Positions 36,920 through 48,600 of a stretch of 64,000 nt of DNA are shown here, in pieces. Location of the stretch: contig CH003232.1 in NCBI GenBank assembly GCA_000149265.1, forward strand, positions 670,447 through 734,446, in the 5' to 3' direction. The notes under the pieces were generated by a model. It was given only the letters and a program-made list of their open reading frames with translations. It searched no databases and was not told where the DNA came from. The first letter of the stretch is position 1, and every line of letters starts with the position of its first letter. The position numbers were made by a program, and so were the translations under genes. This DNA comes from Ciona savignyi (Eukaryota; Chordata; Ascidiacea; Phlebobranchia; Cionidae).

Positions 36920-37670
36920 TTATACAACTTAAAACCAAATAACCAATTTAATTTTTAAAGTTTGAAATTTAAGAAATAAAGCGTTCGTAACGCTGTAAAC
37001 ATAACAATGACACTCCCATTTTTAAATAAAAGAATTTATTTACATTACTAAAAGAAAGGTTGAAATGAAGTCACAATCAAAACATTGAAGACAAATAAAC
37101 TGTAGCACAAATCATTCCCACAAATCGTGATTTTTGCCTTTCACCAGTTATACAAGACTACATACGTAACAATTTCAAAACGAATTAAATCTTTGAAAGA
37201 ATTACCTCGTTTTTTAATTAGTATTTTTCACAGAACAGAAGTAATTGAAAAGAACTACTTAAACATCACAAAATCGCATTTCTCGGTCAATCTGGTATGG
37301 ATTGTACGAGAAGTTTCTAAACCGAGTAAATGGTAAATTACAGACACTTTGGAAAGAAACAATATTAATCTTTGGAAAGAAACAATTAAACAAATTAAGT
37401 ACGTTTTGTTTTTATGCTAATATCACAGTTAAAATACGGTTGTGTTTTAAACAGCTTGAATAAAACCCACAGTTGTATGGATTTTATTCAATAAATTAGT
37501 TACCAAACATTATAAACAAATAGCACCAACATTGCAAGTTTTTACATTTCTTACTCTTACTGTTATTAGATGTATTTTTTAGGCGGCATTAGTTAGTACA
37601 TCTGCTCTCCAATGTAAACACAGTGGTTGAATTTTTAACTTACTTAATCCAATAAATAATTTCTTGTTGA
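36920..37670. other. No gene seen; zinc-finger 3' flank
   Basis: 3' flank of the minus-strand zinc-finger gene. The 69-codon plus frame at 37127 has no recognisable motif. Confidence 0.5.
37483..37488 (-). terminator. Candidate poly(A) signal for the zinc-finger gene
   Basis: AATAAA on the minus strand about 190 bases past the stop codon at 37674. Positional evidence only. Confidence 0.3.
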
Positions 37671-37673
37671 TCT

Positions 37674-39267
37674 TCACTTTTCCGTAGTGTGTAACTTTCG
37701 GTGTCTTTTCATATTGCCAGAACGGTTAAAAGATTTACCGCACACATCGCATTTGTGTGGCTTCTTTCCACTGTGAATTTTTTGGTGACATTTTAAATAA
37801 CAAGTCTGGTTAAAAGAAACACCGCACACTTCGCATTTGTATGGTTTTTCTCCAGTGTGTATTATCAGATGTTTTTTCAAAGAACCAGAACTGGTAAAGG
37901 ATTTACCGCATAAATCACATTTGTATGGTTTATCATTCTCTCTAAAGTGTAATTTTTGGTGATTTTTTAAATAACCAGACTGATTGAAAGAATCGCCACA
38001 TAGTTCGCATTTGTATGTTTTTTCTCCATTATGGATTTGGTGGTGACGTTTTAATCTACCGTTTGTACCGAACGCCTTTTCACATACTTCACACTTAAAG
38101 GGCTTTTCCCCAGTGTGAATTCGTTGATGATCTTTCAAACCGCCAGACTGGTAAAAAGCTTTATCGCACACATTACATTTATGTGCCTTTTCTTCAGTAT
38201 GAATTTTCTGGTGTTTTCTTAAATCACTCATTTGGCCGAACGATTTATCACATACAATACAGTTGTATGGCTTTTCTCCAGTATGACATCTAAAATGACT
38301 TTTCAAAGACCAAGACTGCCTGAACGATTTATCGCAGACGTTACATTTGTAAGGTCTCTGTTCTTGGTGTGTTCTTTGGTGTTTTTTCAAGTATCCAGCA
38401 CTACTAAATGACTTCTCACATGCGTCACATTTATACGCTTTTTCTCCGGTGTGGATAAATTTATGCAGTTTTAAGGAAACCGACTGATTAAACGCTTTAT
38501 CACAGACTTCACATTTGAATGGCTTTTCTCCAGTATGAATTCTATAGTGCACGTTTAAATCTCCATTTTCAGTGAACGTTTTATTACAAACATCACATTT
38601 AAAAGGTTTCTCACTGGTATGAATTCTTTGATGAATTTTCAAATAGCCAGACTGATTAAACGATTTTCCACACAGTTCACATTTGAATGGTTTTTCTCCT
38701 GTGTGAATTCTTTGGTGTTTTTTCAAATCTCCAGAAACGTTAAAGGATTTATCACATACACCACAGGGGTACAGTTTCTTACTGGCGTGGATTTTTTTGT
38801 GGTTTTTTAAACTATCGGTCTGATTGAATGATTTATCGCATATCTCACATCTGTACGGTTTTTCTCCGGTATGGATTCTTTGGTGTTTTTTTTAAATCTC
38901 CAGAATGATAAAAGGATTTATCACACACATTACAATTGTATGTCTTCTCGTTAGTGTGGATTTTTTGATGGCATTTCAAACCACCAGACTGATTAAAACC
39001 TTTATCACAGAAATTGCATTGATATGGTTTTTCTCCACTGTGTATTCGTTTATGTTTTTTAAAGTCACCAAAATGGTTAAATGATTTATCACATATAGGA
39101 CAAGTGTATGTCTTCTTTCCAGGGTCAATTCTTTGTAGAAGTTCCAATTTTTCAGAATGCTTAAAGGATTCATCAAATGTCAAAGATAAAACTTTTTCAA
39201 TTGATTTAAGTTCCATTTTAATAACATTGTTCTCCATTTTTACAATTTGTCCTGAAGACATTATCAT
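37674..39267 (-). CDS. C2H2 zinc-finger protein, about 17 fingers, with one frameshift
   Basis: A sequence-specific DNA-binding protein, presumably a nuclear transcription regulator. The first plausible ATG is at 39267 (MIMSSGQIVKMENN); the frame is open further upstream but without ATG. A TTTTTCAG at about 39338-39345 could be its acceptor. An acidic/hydrophobic N-terminal stretch precedes three fingers. At 38886-38893 an 8-base A run (minus strand), where seven would keep frame, shifts the reading within the linker region of finger 3. In the next frame 14 more fingers continue without interruption to a TGA at 37674. Fingers are CX2C-X12-HX3H with TGEKP-type linkers. No KRAB, SCAN or BTB domain is visible. 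Apart from this single homopolymer change the gene looks intact, so a sequencing or assembly error is as likely as inactivation. Confidence 0.85.
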
Positions 39268-39454
39268 GTGTATTACTGTGCAGCAAATTTTTAAAAACCT
39301 CTTATTAATATCTAATATTTTCACAGTAGACTATTATCTGAAAAAGTAAAATTCACCGGTTGCAACAAAACTATTAAAAGTTGTTAAAACTTAGTTGAAA
39401 GAGACAATTGATATTTCTAAGGATTTTTACAATTAAAAGGTGTCCAAATTCAGT

Positions 39455-39605
39455 TTTTTGGTTTAGTTTATTTTAACTAAGACCTTTGATAAAAATTTGG
39501 AAAACAGAAAAAAAGGCAAAACGACAGTTGTTAGAACACGTCTAAAAACCAATAAATTATCAAGTTTCGGTTGAATTAGACGTGGCCGCTAAACCCACAT
39601 AAAAA
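39455..39605 (+). mobile_element. Repeat C copy
   Basis: Close match to 20705-20880 with GGCAAAACGACAGTTGTTAG and GTCTAAAAACCAATAAATTA, just upstream of the zinc-finger gene's start. Confidence 0.65.
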
Positions 39606-40324
39606 ATATATAAAAATGGAAAAATAAATGTTTATAAAAAATTACACTAAGACTCGAAGAAAAGTGTGCGGTAAAGTGACCCGTAAATGTTTAGAAGCTA
39701 ATTTTCGATAATTAAACAAACAATACACCTTTTTTGAGTTTTTTTTTCTAATTTTAATAATTGTTAGCTTTATATGGCAAAAAGAAACTAATAAATGCTA
39801 CAAATAAAATTAATCCCTAAAAGTTGGACATTAGTATCTACATCATTTGGTTTAATATGTAAATTTAAAAAACTGGCGTAACTGTAACAGTGAAAAAGCT
39901 AAGTAAATGATTTCCCATAAACTGACCAAAAATTTCTACTCAGAATATTGTCACATAGGAATAAAGGTATTACAATATTACATAAATCAGGCACAATACA
40001 ATACATGTCTCTCTTCAACATTATGGAACCAATGATAAATAATGAATTTAAACTTCATTGAGTTTAGGTTTGATTAAACTACTAAAGTTGTTTTACAATG
40101 GATGAGATAATACACAAAGTGTAAATAGGTAATGAACCACACACCTATGTTATAGTAAACTTAATTATTGGTTTGCCTGTATGTTCGAAACTAGTTACTT
40201 GCTAAATATTTCTGTTTTTGTTTAAGTCACTTACCAGAAATTCAGGTCACTTAGAACAGTTTGTTCAAGCTTTATCTAGTAGGTATATGAAATCTTCTGA
40301 GGCAACTAAAGGAATGTCTTAACC

Positions 40325-40455
40325 ATGCTCACATTGCAACAGCTATGGTAACCTGATAGTGGGCATAAGTTATTATGACGATTGCCCGTGTGTTAACCCC
40401 CTTGGTTTTTCCATTCACTGGGATAAACATGAATATCCTATCCTATCCTAGTGGG
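40325..40455 (+). mobile_element. SINE-A, 5'-truncated
   Basis: Plus-oriented tail with ATCCTATCCTATCC, between the zinc-finger gene and the finger relic. Confidence 0.83.
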
Positions 40456-40559
40456 CGTAAGGTAATCTGATGATTGGCTATATTCAGTGTTTTCCTAATC
40501 TTGAAGTTAAAACATAAATCATCTATTTTTTTAAAGCATTTTCAAAAGCTACAAAGTTC

Positions 40560-40745
40560 ATTAAAAATGTTGTTAAACTCACACATTGAAGTTGCTTTTT
40601 CTGCTGTGAATTTAATGTGGTTGACCAGTTTTTGTTTTTTCTCTCGACTTTCATTTTTTTTCAAATCATCTGCATTTTTAGGTGATTCATTACAGCCTTA
40701 TTTAAAAAATTTCTCTCCGGTGTGAATCTTTGTGTTGATGGGACC
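40560..40745 (-). pseudogene. Decayed C2H2 zinc-finger relic
   Basis: Read on the minus strand, the segment begins with a clean linker (TKIHTGEK). It continues with eroded finger pieces: CNES, then NADDLKK, then HIKFTAEK, then CEFNNIFNEL. In-frame stops fall between them and several Cys/His ligands are lost. It lies between two intact zinc-finger genes on the same strand and is probably a remnant of a duplicated copy. Confidence 0.6.
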
Positions 40746-40749
40746 ATTG

Positions 40750-42000
40750 ATATATTCCAACTAATTGATTTCTCCCAATTTTATTTAGTAAATTTTATCA
40801 TGAAACATGTGCGGGACAAATCTTAACCCGAATTCAGTTGGTAAAAATTTAAACATTTGTCACTAAAGGGTACCTGCAATATACAATGATATGAATGGAT
40901 GTCAATGTTAATGGCAGGTTCCACAATGAATATATATAAAGCAGGTGTCAGTGTTTAACTATGGTGTTAGTGTTTAACTATGGTGTTAGTTTAAAACGGA
41001 GATGAAAAACAAATAGCAAAAAAAAACGGAGAAGAAATTTGTATGATATGCATCGCCAAATACAACCTCATGAATTTAAACGACAATAAAAGCAAATCAA
41101 ATTGGCTCAGGTAAAACATTTTATGATATAGATGTTATAGCCACACATGAAAATAGTAAAAACGATATTTGTAAAAGGCAACCAAGTTTTTTAAACATTG
41201 TCAGAAAGCTTTAAAAATGAACTTGATAAACTCTTATTTGTTGTAAATTGGTTCTGTGAATTCAGAGATTTGATTTTTAAGTTATAAAACGGTAATACAC
41301 ATACACAATGCAAAATAATGTGAATTCCTTTGGCACAATAATGTTTTATATCAAAGAGTTAGAGAAATTGCTAGGAAACAAAAACTTAAATATAATGCAT
41401 TACATTTTAACAATTTCATTTGAAAATGGAATATTGGATTGAAAATGGTATGAATTTTGTTTTAAAGAGACTTAAAATAAACAGCGCTTCATATTTGGCT
41501 ATTATTGTTTTGCTCAATTAATGATAATACATAATATCGATATACCACTTTTTATTCTGAATGTATAAAGTACACAAAAAATGGAACATATCCTTATGAA
41601 ATATACTCCAATGGCTTAGTATTTCATATATTATGCTTAATGCTGCTATATTGTTTCTTAAAAGCTGCCATAAACTAATAAAAAACTACAAATACATATT
41701 TACCTTAATATTCAGGTTAAAAAAGGCAATATGTATGAACTCAAATATAAACAAATCTATTCCCACATTGCCAATAAATTTAATAAAACTACACTAGTCT
41801 TTATAAACATTATACAAAATATGACAGATCAACATAATTCGTTTACATAAAATAGGGAAGTTACTTCGTTTTTTTTCATTTTTAACTGCATGGCAAAAAA
41901 ATACAATTAGCGACAGGTAAACCATCATCAATCAGGAATATGAAAGGATTGCTTAATAAAGATGCGTTAAAACGGGAGCACAAAATTGTTATATATATAT
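40750..42000. other. No gene seen
   Basis: Very AT-rich spacer with short direct repeats (GTGTTTAACTATGGTGTTAG at about 40955-40990) and no supported exon. From 42300 to 42890 it is equally empty. Confidence 0.5.
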
Positions 42001-42004
42001 TAAA

Positions 42005-42298
42005 GAGTCCGACCGGTTAGTCTGATGATTTAGTGAGGTGCCTTTCAGCCGAAAGGTTGCTGGTTCGAAACTGCTGGCTAGCTAGTCGGTTGTGTCCTTG
42101 GGCAGGGTACTTAACGGACATTGTCTGAACCCAGCGGATTAAGGGATTTTACCAAATTGAAGGAATGTCTTAATTATATAACATACTGCAGTAGCTCCAA
42201 TAACCCGACGATGGGCGCGAGGTGATCTGACGATTGCCCATGTGTTAACTCCCTTGGTTTTACCATTCTTGGGAATAAACATGAATATCCTATCCCCT
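42005..42298 (+). mobile_element. SINE-A, near full length (reference copy)
   Basis: A tRNA-derived SINE, the main repeat of the window. The head is GACCGGTTAGTCTGATGATT (A-box-like), then GGTTCGAAACT (B-box-like), then GGTTGTGTCCTTGGGCA. The middle has CCGACGATGGGCGCGAGGTG and ATCTGACGATTGCCC. The 3' tail is GGGAATAAACATGAATATCC plus TATCC-type repeats. It moves by borrowing reverse transcriptase from a LINE and has no coding capacity. This copy is about 290 bp. Confidence 0.9.
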
Positions 42299-42892
42299 TT
42301 CCTACATAAATATAGTGTCTGCCAAACCTAAACAAAATTACAATAAATTGCAAATAATAATACCCCAAATGTATGATATAAAGTTTATATAAAAGAAAAA
42401 TTTCTTAATATATGGCAGTTTTTTTGTTAATGAATGCAATTATATATGATGGCAGTTTTTTATAAATGAAATTCGTGCATTCCGCGTTGCTAGTATTTTC
42501 TTAAATGGTAAGAACACTTCAATTACATGAAACAAACAAAAATAGTTTTGGTAAAGTGGCGATGAAAATAAGGTTGTATAACAATGTAGTTTTTTCTTGG
42601 AACATAGACTTTTTTAAAAATCCATGGCATGAAATAAAATGCTCAATATTCAACTAACAAAACACTATTAATCCAAATAGTGGCAACAAAACTCCAGTAG
42701 AGCTGTAAATTCAACGACTTGCAGGAATTTATGTTCCAAACCAGTAATGGCACTACTTTAGAGGTGCAGCCCACTCATAACGTTAACCATGAATTATCTA
42801 ATTCATTAATGATGTTAGCCATTAAATATCTGCAGATCTGTGTCGAATTTTGTTGCGTTTCGGGTTTAAAAGCGATTAACAGGGCTAGCAGT

Positions 42893-44206
42893 TTAATCCT
42901 CATTTTCCTCAGCTTTGCGATGGGTCAGTTTATGTCTTCTCAAATATTTAGCCTTATGATACGTCTTATCACAGGCATCACATTTGAATGGTCTTTCTCC
43001 AGTATGCACTCTGAAGTGGGTTTTAACGTCCTGTAACTCAATAAACGTTTTATCGCACACTTCGCATCTATAGGGCCTTTCACCAGTGTGAAACCGGGTG
43101 TGTATAATCAAATAACTCCCTTGGTTGAATGATTTACCACAGATTTTACACTTGTAAGGCTTTTCTCCGGTGTGGGTTCGCATATGGCCTTTTAAACTCT
43201 GCCTAACGCTGAACGATTTCTCACAAACTTCACAACTGAATGGTTTTTCGCCAGTGTGAACTCGTTTGTGGATTGTCAGATCCTGGGCGTCGTTGAACCC
43301 TTTTGCGCACACGTCACATTTATGAGGTTTCTCTCCTGTATGAAGCCGGTGATGTCTTTTTAGGTGGTATGCCGTCGTGAACCTTTTATCGCAGAGTTTT
43401 TCGAACGGCTCTACATCAGTTGTCCACATCATTTCGCATTTATACAGCTTTTCTCCTGTATGGCTCCGACGGTGTATGTTTTTTATTTTAGTGGAAATAA
43501 ACTGCTTTTCGCAAATTTCACACTTGAAGGGTTTTTCTCCGGTGTGGTTTCGAAAGTGGACTTTTAAATCAGAAGCTTCATTGAAAGCTTTGTCGCACAC
43601 TTTACACTTGTGAGGTTTCTCACCTGTGTGAAGTCTTCTATGTGTTGTTAAAGCACCAGACGACCCAAACGATTTGTCACAAACCTCACATTTGAACGGT
43701 TTTTCTCCTGAATGTACGCGAAAGTGTTTCTTTAGATCCCTTTTTTGATGGTAAGTTTTATCGCATACTTCACATCTGTAGGGTCGCTCCCCTGTGTGAA
43801 TTCTTGTGTGTTTTTTAAGGTCGTTCGACTCGTTGAATGCTCTCTCACAAATGTTGCACTTGTATGGTTTTTCTCCGGTGTGCGTTCGTCTGTGAATCGT
43901 GTACGTTCTCATGTACTTGAATTTCCTTTTACAAACGTCGCATTGAAAGTTGGACTGCTTGGTTGTTTTGGCACTTGTAACTGGCGCTGTACTTGTCACT
44001 GGTGCGGCACTTGTCACTGGTGCGGCACTTGTCACTAGTGCGGCACTTGTCACTGGTGCGGCACTTGTCACTGGTTCGGCACTTGTCACGGGTTCGGCAC
44101 CGGCCTCTGGCACAGCAGTTGACACTGGCATTGCAGTTGACACTGAATTTGTATTGTCGGCCGGTTCAGCATTGCCAACTGGCAAATCACAGTCAATTTC
44201 AGACAT
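42893..44206 (-). CDS. C2H2 zinc-finger protein, 12 fingers, single exon
   Basis: A 437-residue nuclear DNA-binding protein read from an ATG at 44206 to a stop at 42893 with no intron. Residues 1-85 are acidic then low-complexity, with about seven repeats of PVTSAA or close variants (18-bp unit in the DNA). Residues from about 88 hold 12 C2H2 fingers joined by TGEKP or TGERP linkers, beginning CDVCKRKF and ending HRKAEENED. Finger 7 is odd: after CEM comes a 12-residue insert (MWTTDVEPFEKL) before the second Cys, widening CX2C to CX14C. The insert has no GT/AG borders, so it is not an unspliced intron. Frame and ligands are otherwise intact. No KRAB, BTB or SCAN domain. Target unknown. Confidence 0.93.
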   Translation of the reverse strand: MSEIDCDLPVGNAEPADNTNSVSTAMPVSTAVPEAGAEPVTSAEPVTSAAPVTSAALVTSAAPVTSAAPVTSTAPVTSAKTTKQSNFQCDVCKRKFKYMRTYTIHRRTHTGEKPYKCNICERAFNESNDLKKHTRIHTGERPYRCEVCDKTYHQKRDLKKHFRVHSGEKPFKCEVCDKSFGSSGALTTHRRLHTGEKPHKCKVCDKAFNEASDLKVHFRNHTGEKPFKCEICEKQFISTKIKNIHRRSHTGEKLYKCEMMWTTDVEPFEKLCDKRFTTAYHLKRHHRLHTGEKPHKCDVCAKGFNDAQDLTIHKRVHTGEKPFSCEVCEKSFSVRQSLKGHMRTHTGEKPYKCKICGKSFNQGSYLIIHTRFHTGERPYRCEVCDKTFIELQDVKTHFRVHTGERPFKCDACDKTYHKAKYLRRHKLTHRKAEENED

Positions 44207-44484
44207 TTAAACAAATATCACTTTTTTTTTTAAATAAAATGTAATTTCATCTGGGTAATAATTTTAGTTAGGGTTAGGTATGGATAAATATTTTTTAAGC
44301 ATAATACTTTAATATTAGTCTGAAAATAAAAAGGCGTTATATTGTATTTTTATTAACATAAGTGGGACAAAGTAGGTCATAATACACAAGCAATCATCAG
44401 ATCACCTTGTTCCTATAAAGCTATTGTATATGTTGTGTGTCGGATAACTTTTGTTACCGACCGATTTAAATCTACCTATTCTAG

Positions 44485-44780
44485 GTAGAATAGAATGGGA
44501 TGTTCATGTTTATCCCTGTGAATGGAAAAACGCAATAGGCATTATCACACAGGTAACGTCAGATTATCTCATGTCCACTGTCCGGTTAGCAGAACTATTA
44601 GTGTGTTTTGTTTAAGCAGTTCCTTCTATTTTTTTAGAACCCATTAATCCACTTGTTTCAGACAATGTTCGCTAATTGCTGTGCCCAAGGACACAACCGA
44701 CTAGCTAGCGACCAGTTTCAAACCTGCAACCGTTCGGCTAACAGGCGACACACTAACAAACTAATCCTTCAGTCATAAAG
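44485..44780 (-). mobile_element. SINE-A, near full length
   Basis: Minus-oriented, from GGTAGAATAGAATGGGATG to an eroded head (AACAAACTAATCC), between the 12-finger gene and the GT31 pair. A diverged second fragment is visible at about 44800-45010. Confidence 0.82.
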
Positions 44781-45610
44781 GAGATCCTGCGAACACAACC
44801 ACACACAAATAACCTGTCTGTTAATTTGCCTTATTCATATGAATAAGAAAATTGGTAAGGGTTTTAATATTAGCAATTGTCATATAAGGTTCCACCGTTT
44901 AGCGGTTACTATTGCAGTGTGTTTTACATAATTACGACAGTTCATTAGTATTAGTAAAAATGATCCACTAGGTTCAAGTCTACCAAGTGCCTTTTCCAAA
45001 GACACAGCTCTAGCTATAGACTCAGTCCCTTCTTTTGGGCTGCCTGCAGGTGAAATTCTCTATTTCATTGATCTAAGTGGTAAAATCATAAAAGCACTAG
45101 CTGATTATATGAATTTAAATTTACATCACCTTGGTATAGTCATCTACCAAAATATTTGTTTGTCTTTTGGAACAATAAATCTTAATAAACAAATTTCTTA
45201 ACTTTCATGGCAATTTGCCATTTTTTAAAAACTTTGACATTTGTCTAGTCAGTGAGTTAATTTAATCACTACACTGAAGTAATGATAGTTAAAATGACCG
45301 AAAAATTAAAATTACAGTTCTAAAAAACCTAAAAATGGCAGTGATACTGGTTATTGATAATTCACTGCTATAGATACAGCTTTAATCTAGAAAATGCACA
45401 AACTCTCACTACTAATTAACTTTTAAACAAGTTTACATTAAATTTGTTTTTATTTGTACACTCGTCATAAGGAAATAAGTCAAAACATAAGAGTATAGTT
45501 TAATCTAAGTTACCATTGAGAAAACCAGACAAGTTACATCAGACAAATGAATAAAACTTGCCTGAGGCTATAGGCTGCACTGAGAAGTTTTAGAACTCAT
45601 TTATTCAGTC

Positions 45611-48600
45611 ATGGACCGTCGTCTAGCACGTAAAGGCTTATTACTATCAGCTGTCACGTGTTTTTTGATGTTTGTCTGCTACTGCTTACTGTTACAAAGT
45701 GTTGTTACAGTAAATAACACTGTGGGGAACCAGAAGACTGAGGTATTTAGAAAAGAAAGTTTAAAAAACCGACGAAATTTCACGAAAATTTGCTCTAAAG
45801 TTTTAAGCAACCTACCAACTGCTGTAAAACACACAGATAAGAATGGATTTCAAGAGCTGCCGGAAAGGTATTTGTCAAATAAAAGAGATATTTCGAAAGG
45901 ATATTCGTGTGGAAATGCTATAGCACCTGAAAAGGCAAGCGAAAATCCATGGATGACAATATTAGTCAAAACTGCTCCGTCTAACTTCGAAAACCGGAAA
46001 ATATTGCGTGAAACTTGGGGAAAAATCCGTTTTTTCAAAGGAAAAATATTTTCGCTTTTGTTTATGGTTGGTCTAGCACCGTCTAGTAGTGGTTTGCAGA
46101 TGAAATTGCAAGAGGAAAACGCAAAGTACGGGGATATTTTGCAATGCAACTTTGTGGACAAATATGAAGCATTGCCGATCAAGGTAAGGTGTATTTAGTG
46201 ATAGGATTCAAGATTCAAGTAAAAAGGATTTTAAATTTTGCTAAATTGAATATTTGGCTACCAGACGTTTCGAAAATATAATATTAAATGTAAATAACTG
46301 GACAGAAGACCTTCATTGTACAATTTTAACTGCAATGCGGCATTAAATTTATTGAGTTTTTCATTTTTTTTTCAGGTAAAAAAAGGTTGCACTGAGTTAG
46401 CCTATAGCAGAGAATTATTATGTCCGACCGGTTAGTCTAGTGTTCATACACAGCACACTGCAATACCTCCGGTAACCTGACGGTGGGCGCGAGGTGATCT
46501 GACGACTGCCCGTGTGTTAAACCCCTTGATTTTCTTACTCACAGAAAAAAAAACATGAATATCTATCCTTTATTATTAAATTTCAACTCATCGTTCCAGG
46601 TATTATCAACATTTAGATGGATCATAGAAACCAACCACCAGTCCCGGTTCTACTCTGTCACCGACGATGACTGCGTTATAAATATTGCCGAGATGCACAG
46701 TATCTTTACAAGATTGGATACAAGCGAGGTTAAAACGGATAACACAAAGGTTGCACAGGATGACCACAACACAATCTACTGTGGATACACATTCAATGAA
46801 GGAGCTGTACCTCAAAGAGAGTCGTCCATGAAATGGTAAAGGGTTTTTTAAATATGTTTGAACTACATGACCAAAGAGTATCAACCTTATTATGCGCGTC
46901 TAATTCCCAAAATGCTAAGCATTGTCCAACTATCCCAGGTTTTTAAAGTCCCAAACATATTTGTATAAAAATCAGTTGATATAAACACTTAATCTGTCCA
47001 TCTGTGCCACATTTCCAAAGTCCCTACCATACACATTTCCACACAAATCTACCTTGATAAGAACACCACCTGTCCATCTGAGCCACATTTTCATAGTCCC
47101 TACCATACATATTTCCACTCAAATCAACCTTGATAAGCGCATCACCTGTCCATCTGTGCCACATTACCAAAGTTCCTACCATACACATTTCCACACAAAC
47201 CAACCTTAATAAGCACACCACCTGTCCATCTGAGCCACATTTTCATAGTCCCTACCATACATATTTCCACTCAAATCAACCTTGATAAGCGCATCACCTG
47301 TCCATCTGTGCCACATTTCCAAAGTTCCTACCATACACATTTCCACACAAATCAACCTTAATAAGCACACCACCTGTCCATCTGAGCCACATTTTCAAAG
47401 TTCCTACCATACACATTTCCACATAAATCAACCTTGATAAGCACACCACCAGTCCATATGTACCACATACCCAAAGTCTCTATCATACAAATTTCCACAC
47501 AAATATACCTTGATAAGCACACCACCTGTCCATCTGAGCGACATTCTCAAAGTCCCTAATATACACATTTCCATACATATCAACCTTGATAAGCACACCA
47601 CCTGTCCATCTGTGCCACATTTCCAAAGTCCCTATCATACACATTTCCACACAAATCAACCTTGATAAGCACACCACCTGTCCATCTGTGCCACATTTCC
47701 AAAGTCCCTAATGTACACATTTCCACACAAATCAACCTTGATAAGCACACCACCTGTCCATTTGTGCCACATTTCCAAAGTCCCTAATGTACACATGTCC
47801 ACACAAATCAACCTTGATAAGCACACCACCTGTCCATCTGTGTCACATTTCCAAAGTCCCTACCATACAAATTTCCACACAAATCAACCTTGACAAGCAC
47901 ACCACCTGTCCATCTGTGCCATATTTCCAAAGTCTCTACCATACACATTTCCACACAAACCAACCTTGATAAGAACACCACCTATCCATCTGTGCCACAT
48001 TTCCAAAGTCCCTACCATACACCTTTTCACACAAACCAACCTTGATAAGAACACCACCTATCCATCTGTGCCACATTTCCAAAGTCCCTACCATACACTA
48101 TTCCACACAAATAAATCATACTACTACTAAAATTTATTATAAAAATAACAACTTACATACAGGAACATGCCAATGGAACTCTATTCTGGGGACTACTACC
48201 CAGCCTACTGCTTAGGTGCCTTGTGGACATTGTCATACGACATTCTTCAAGCTTTGGCTTGTGTTTCAACTGTCACAGACATTGAAGATTTTTTCGTGGA
48301 AGATGTTTTGATTTCAGGTATGAGTCCTATGGGGATGGAATAATTATGTTTCTCCTTGTACATGAGAAATGAAAGTAGCATTTACAGTAAAAAACTAAGG
48401 AGGTTAACACATGGGCAGTCTTTTAATATTTAAATTTAAAAATGTACGGTGAAATACTCTTGAAAGGATAGGAGGTTAGAATATTTATGTTTATTCCTGT
48501 GAATGGGAAAACCAAGAGGGTAGTCATCAGATTACCTTGCAACCACCATCGGATTGCCGGAGCTATTGCAGTATGTTGTGTTTGATTAGGTTCCTTCAAT

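Noticed and set aside
38619..39349. Plus-strand frames opposite the 17-finger gene
   Set aside because: Antisense of repeated finger codons, no independent motif.
42005..42090. tRNA gene suggested by A-box and B-box in SINE-A heads
   Set aside because: Dozens of diverged copies joined to the same non-tRNA body show it is a retroposon.
43364..44244. Plus-strand frames opposite the 12-finger gene
   Set aside because: Shadows of the finger and PVTSAA repeats; the minus frame has all the zinc ligands and a proper ATG.
47024..48000. Reading frames of 60-73 codons on both strands in the 76-bp minisatellite
   Set aside because: They follow from the repeat period and the absence of stops in the unit; no start context, domain or splice logic.
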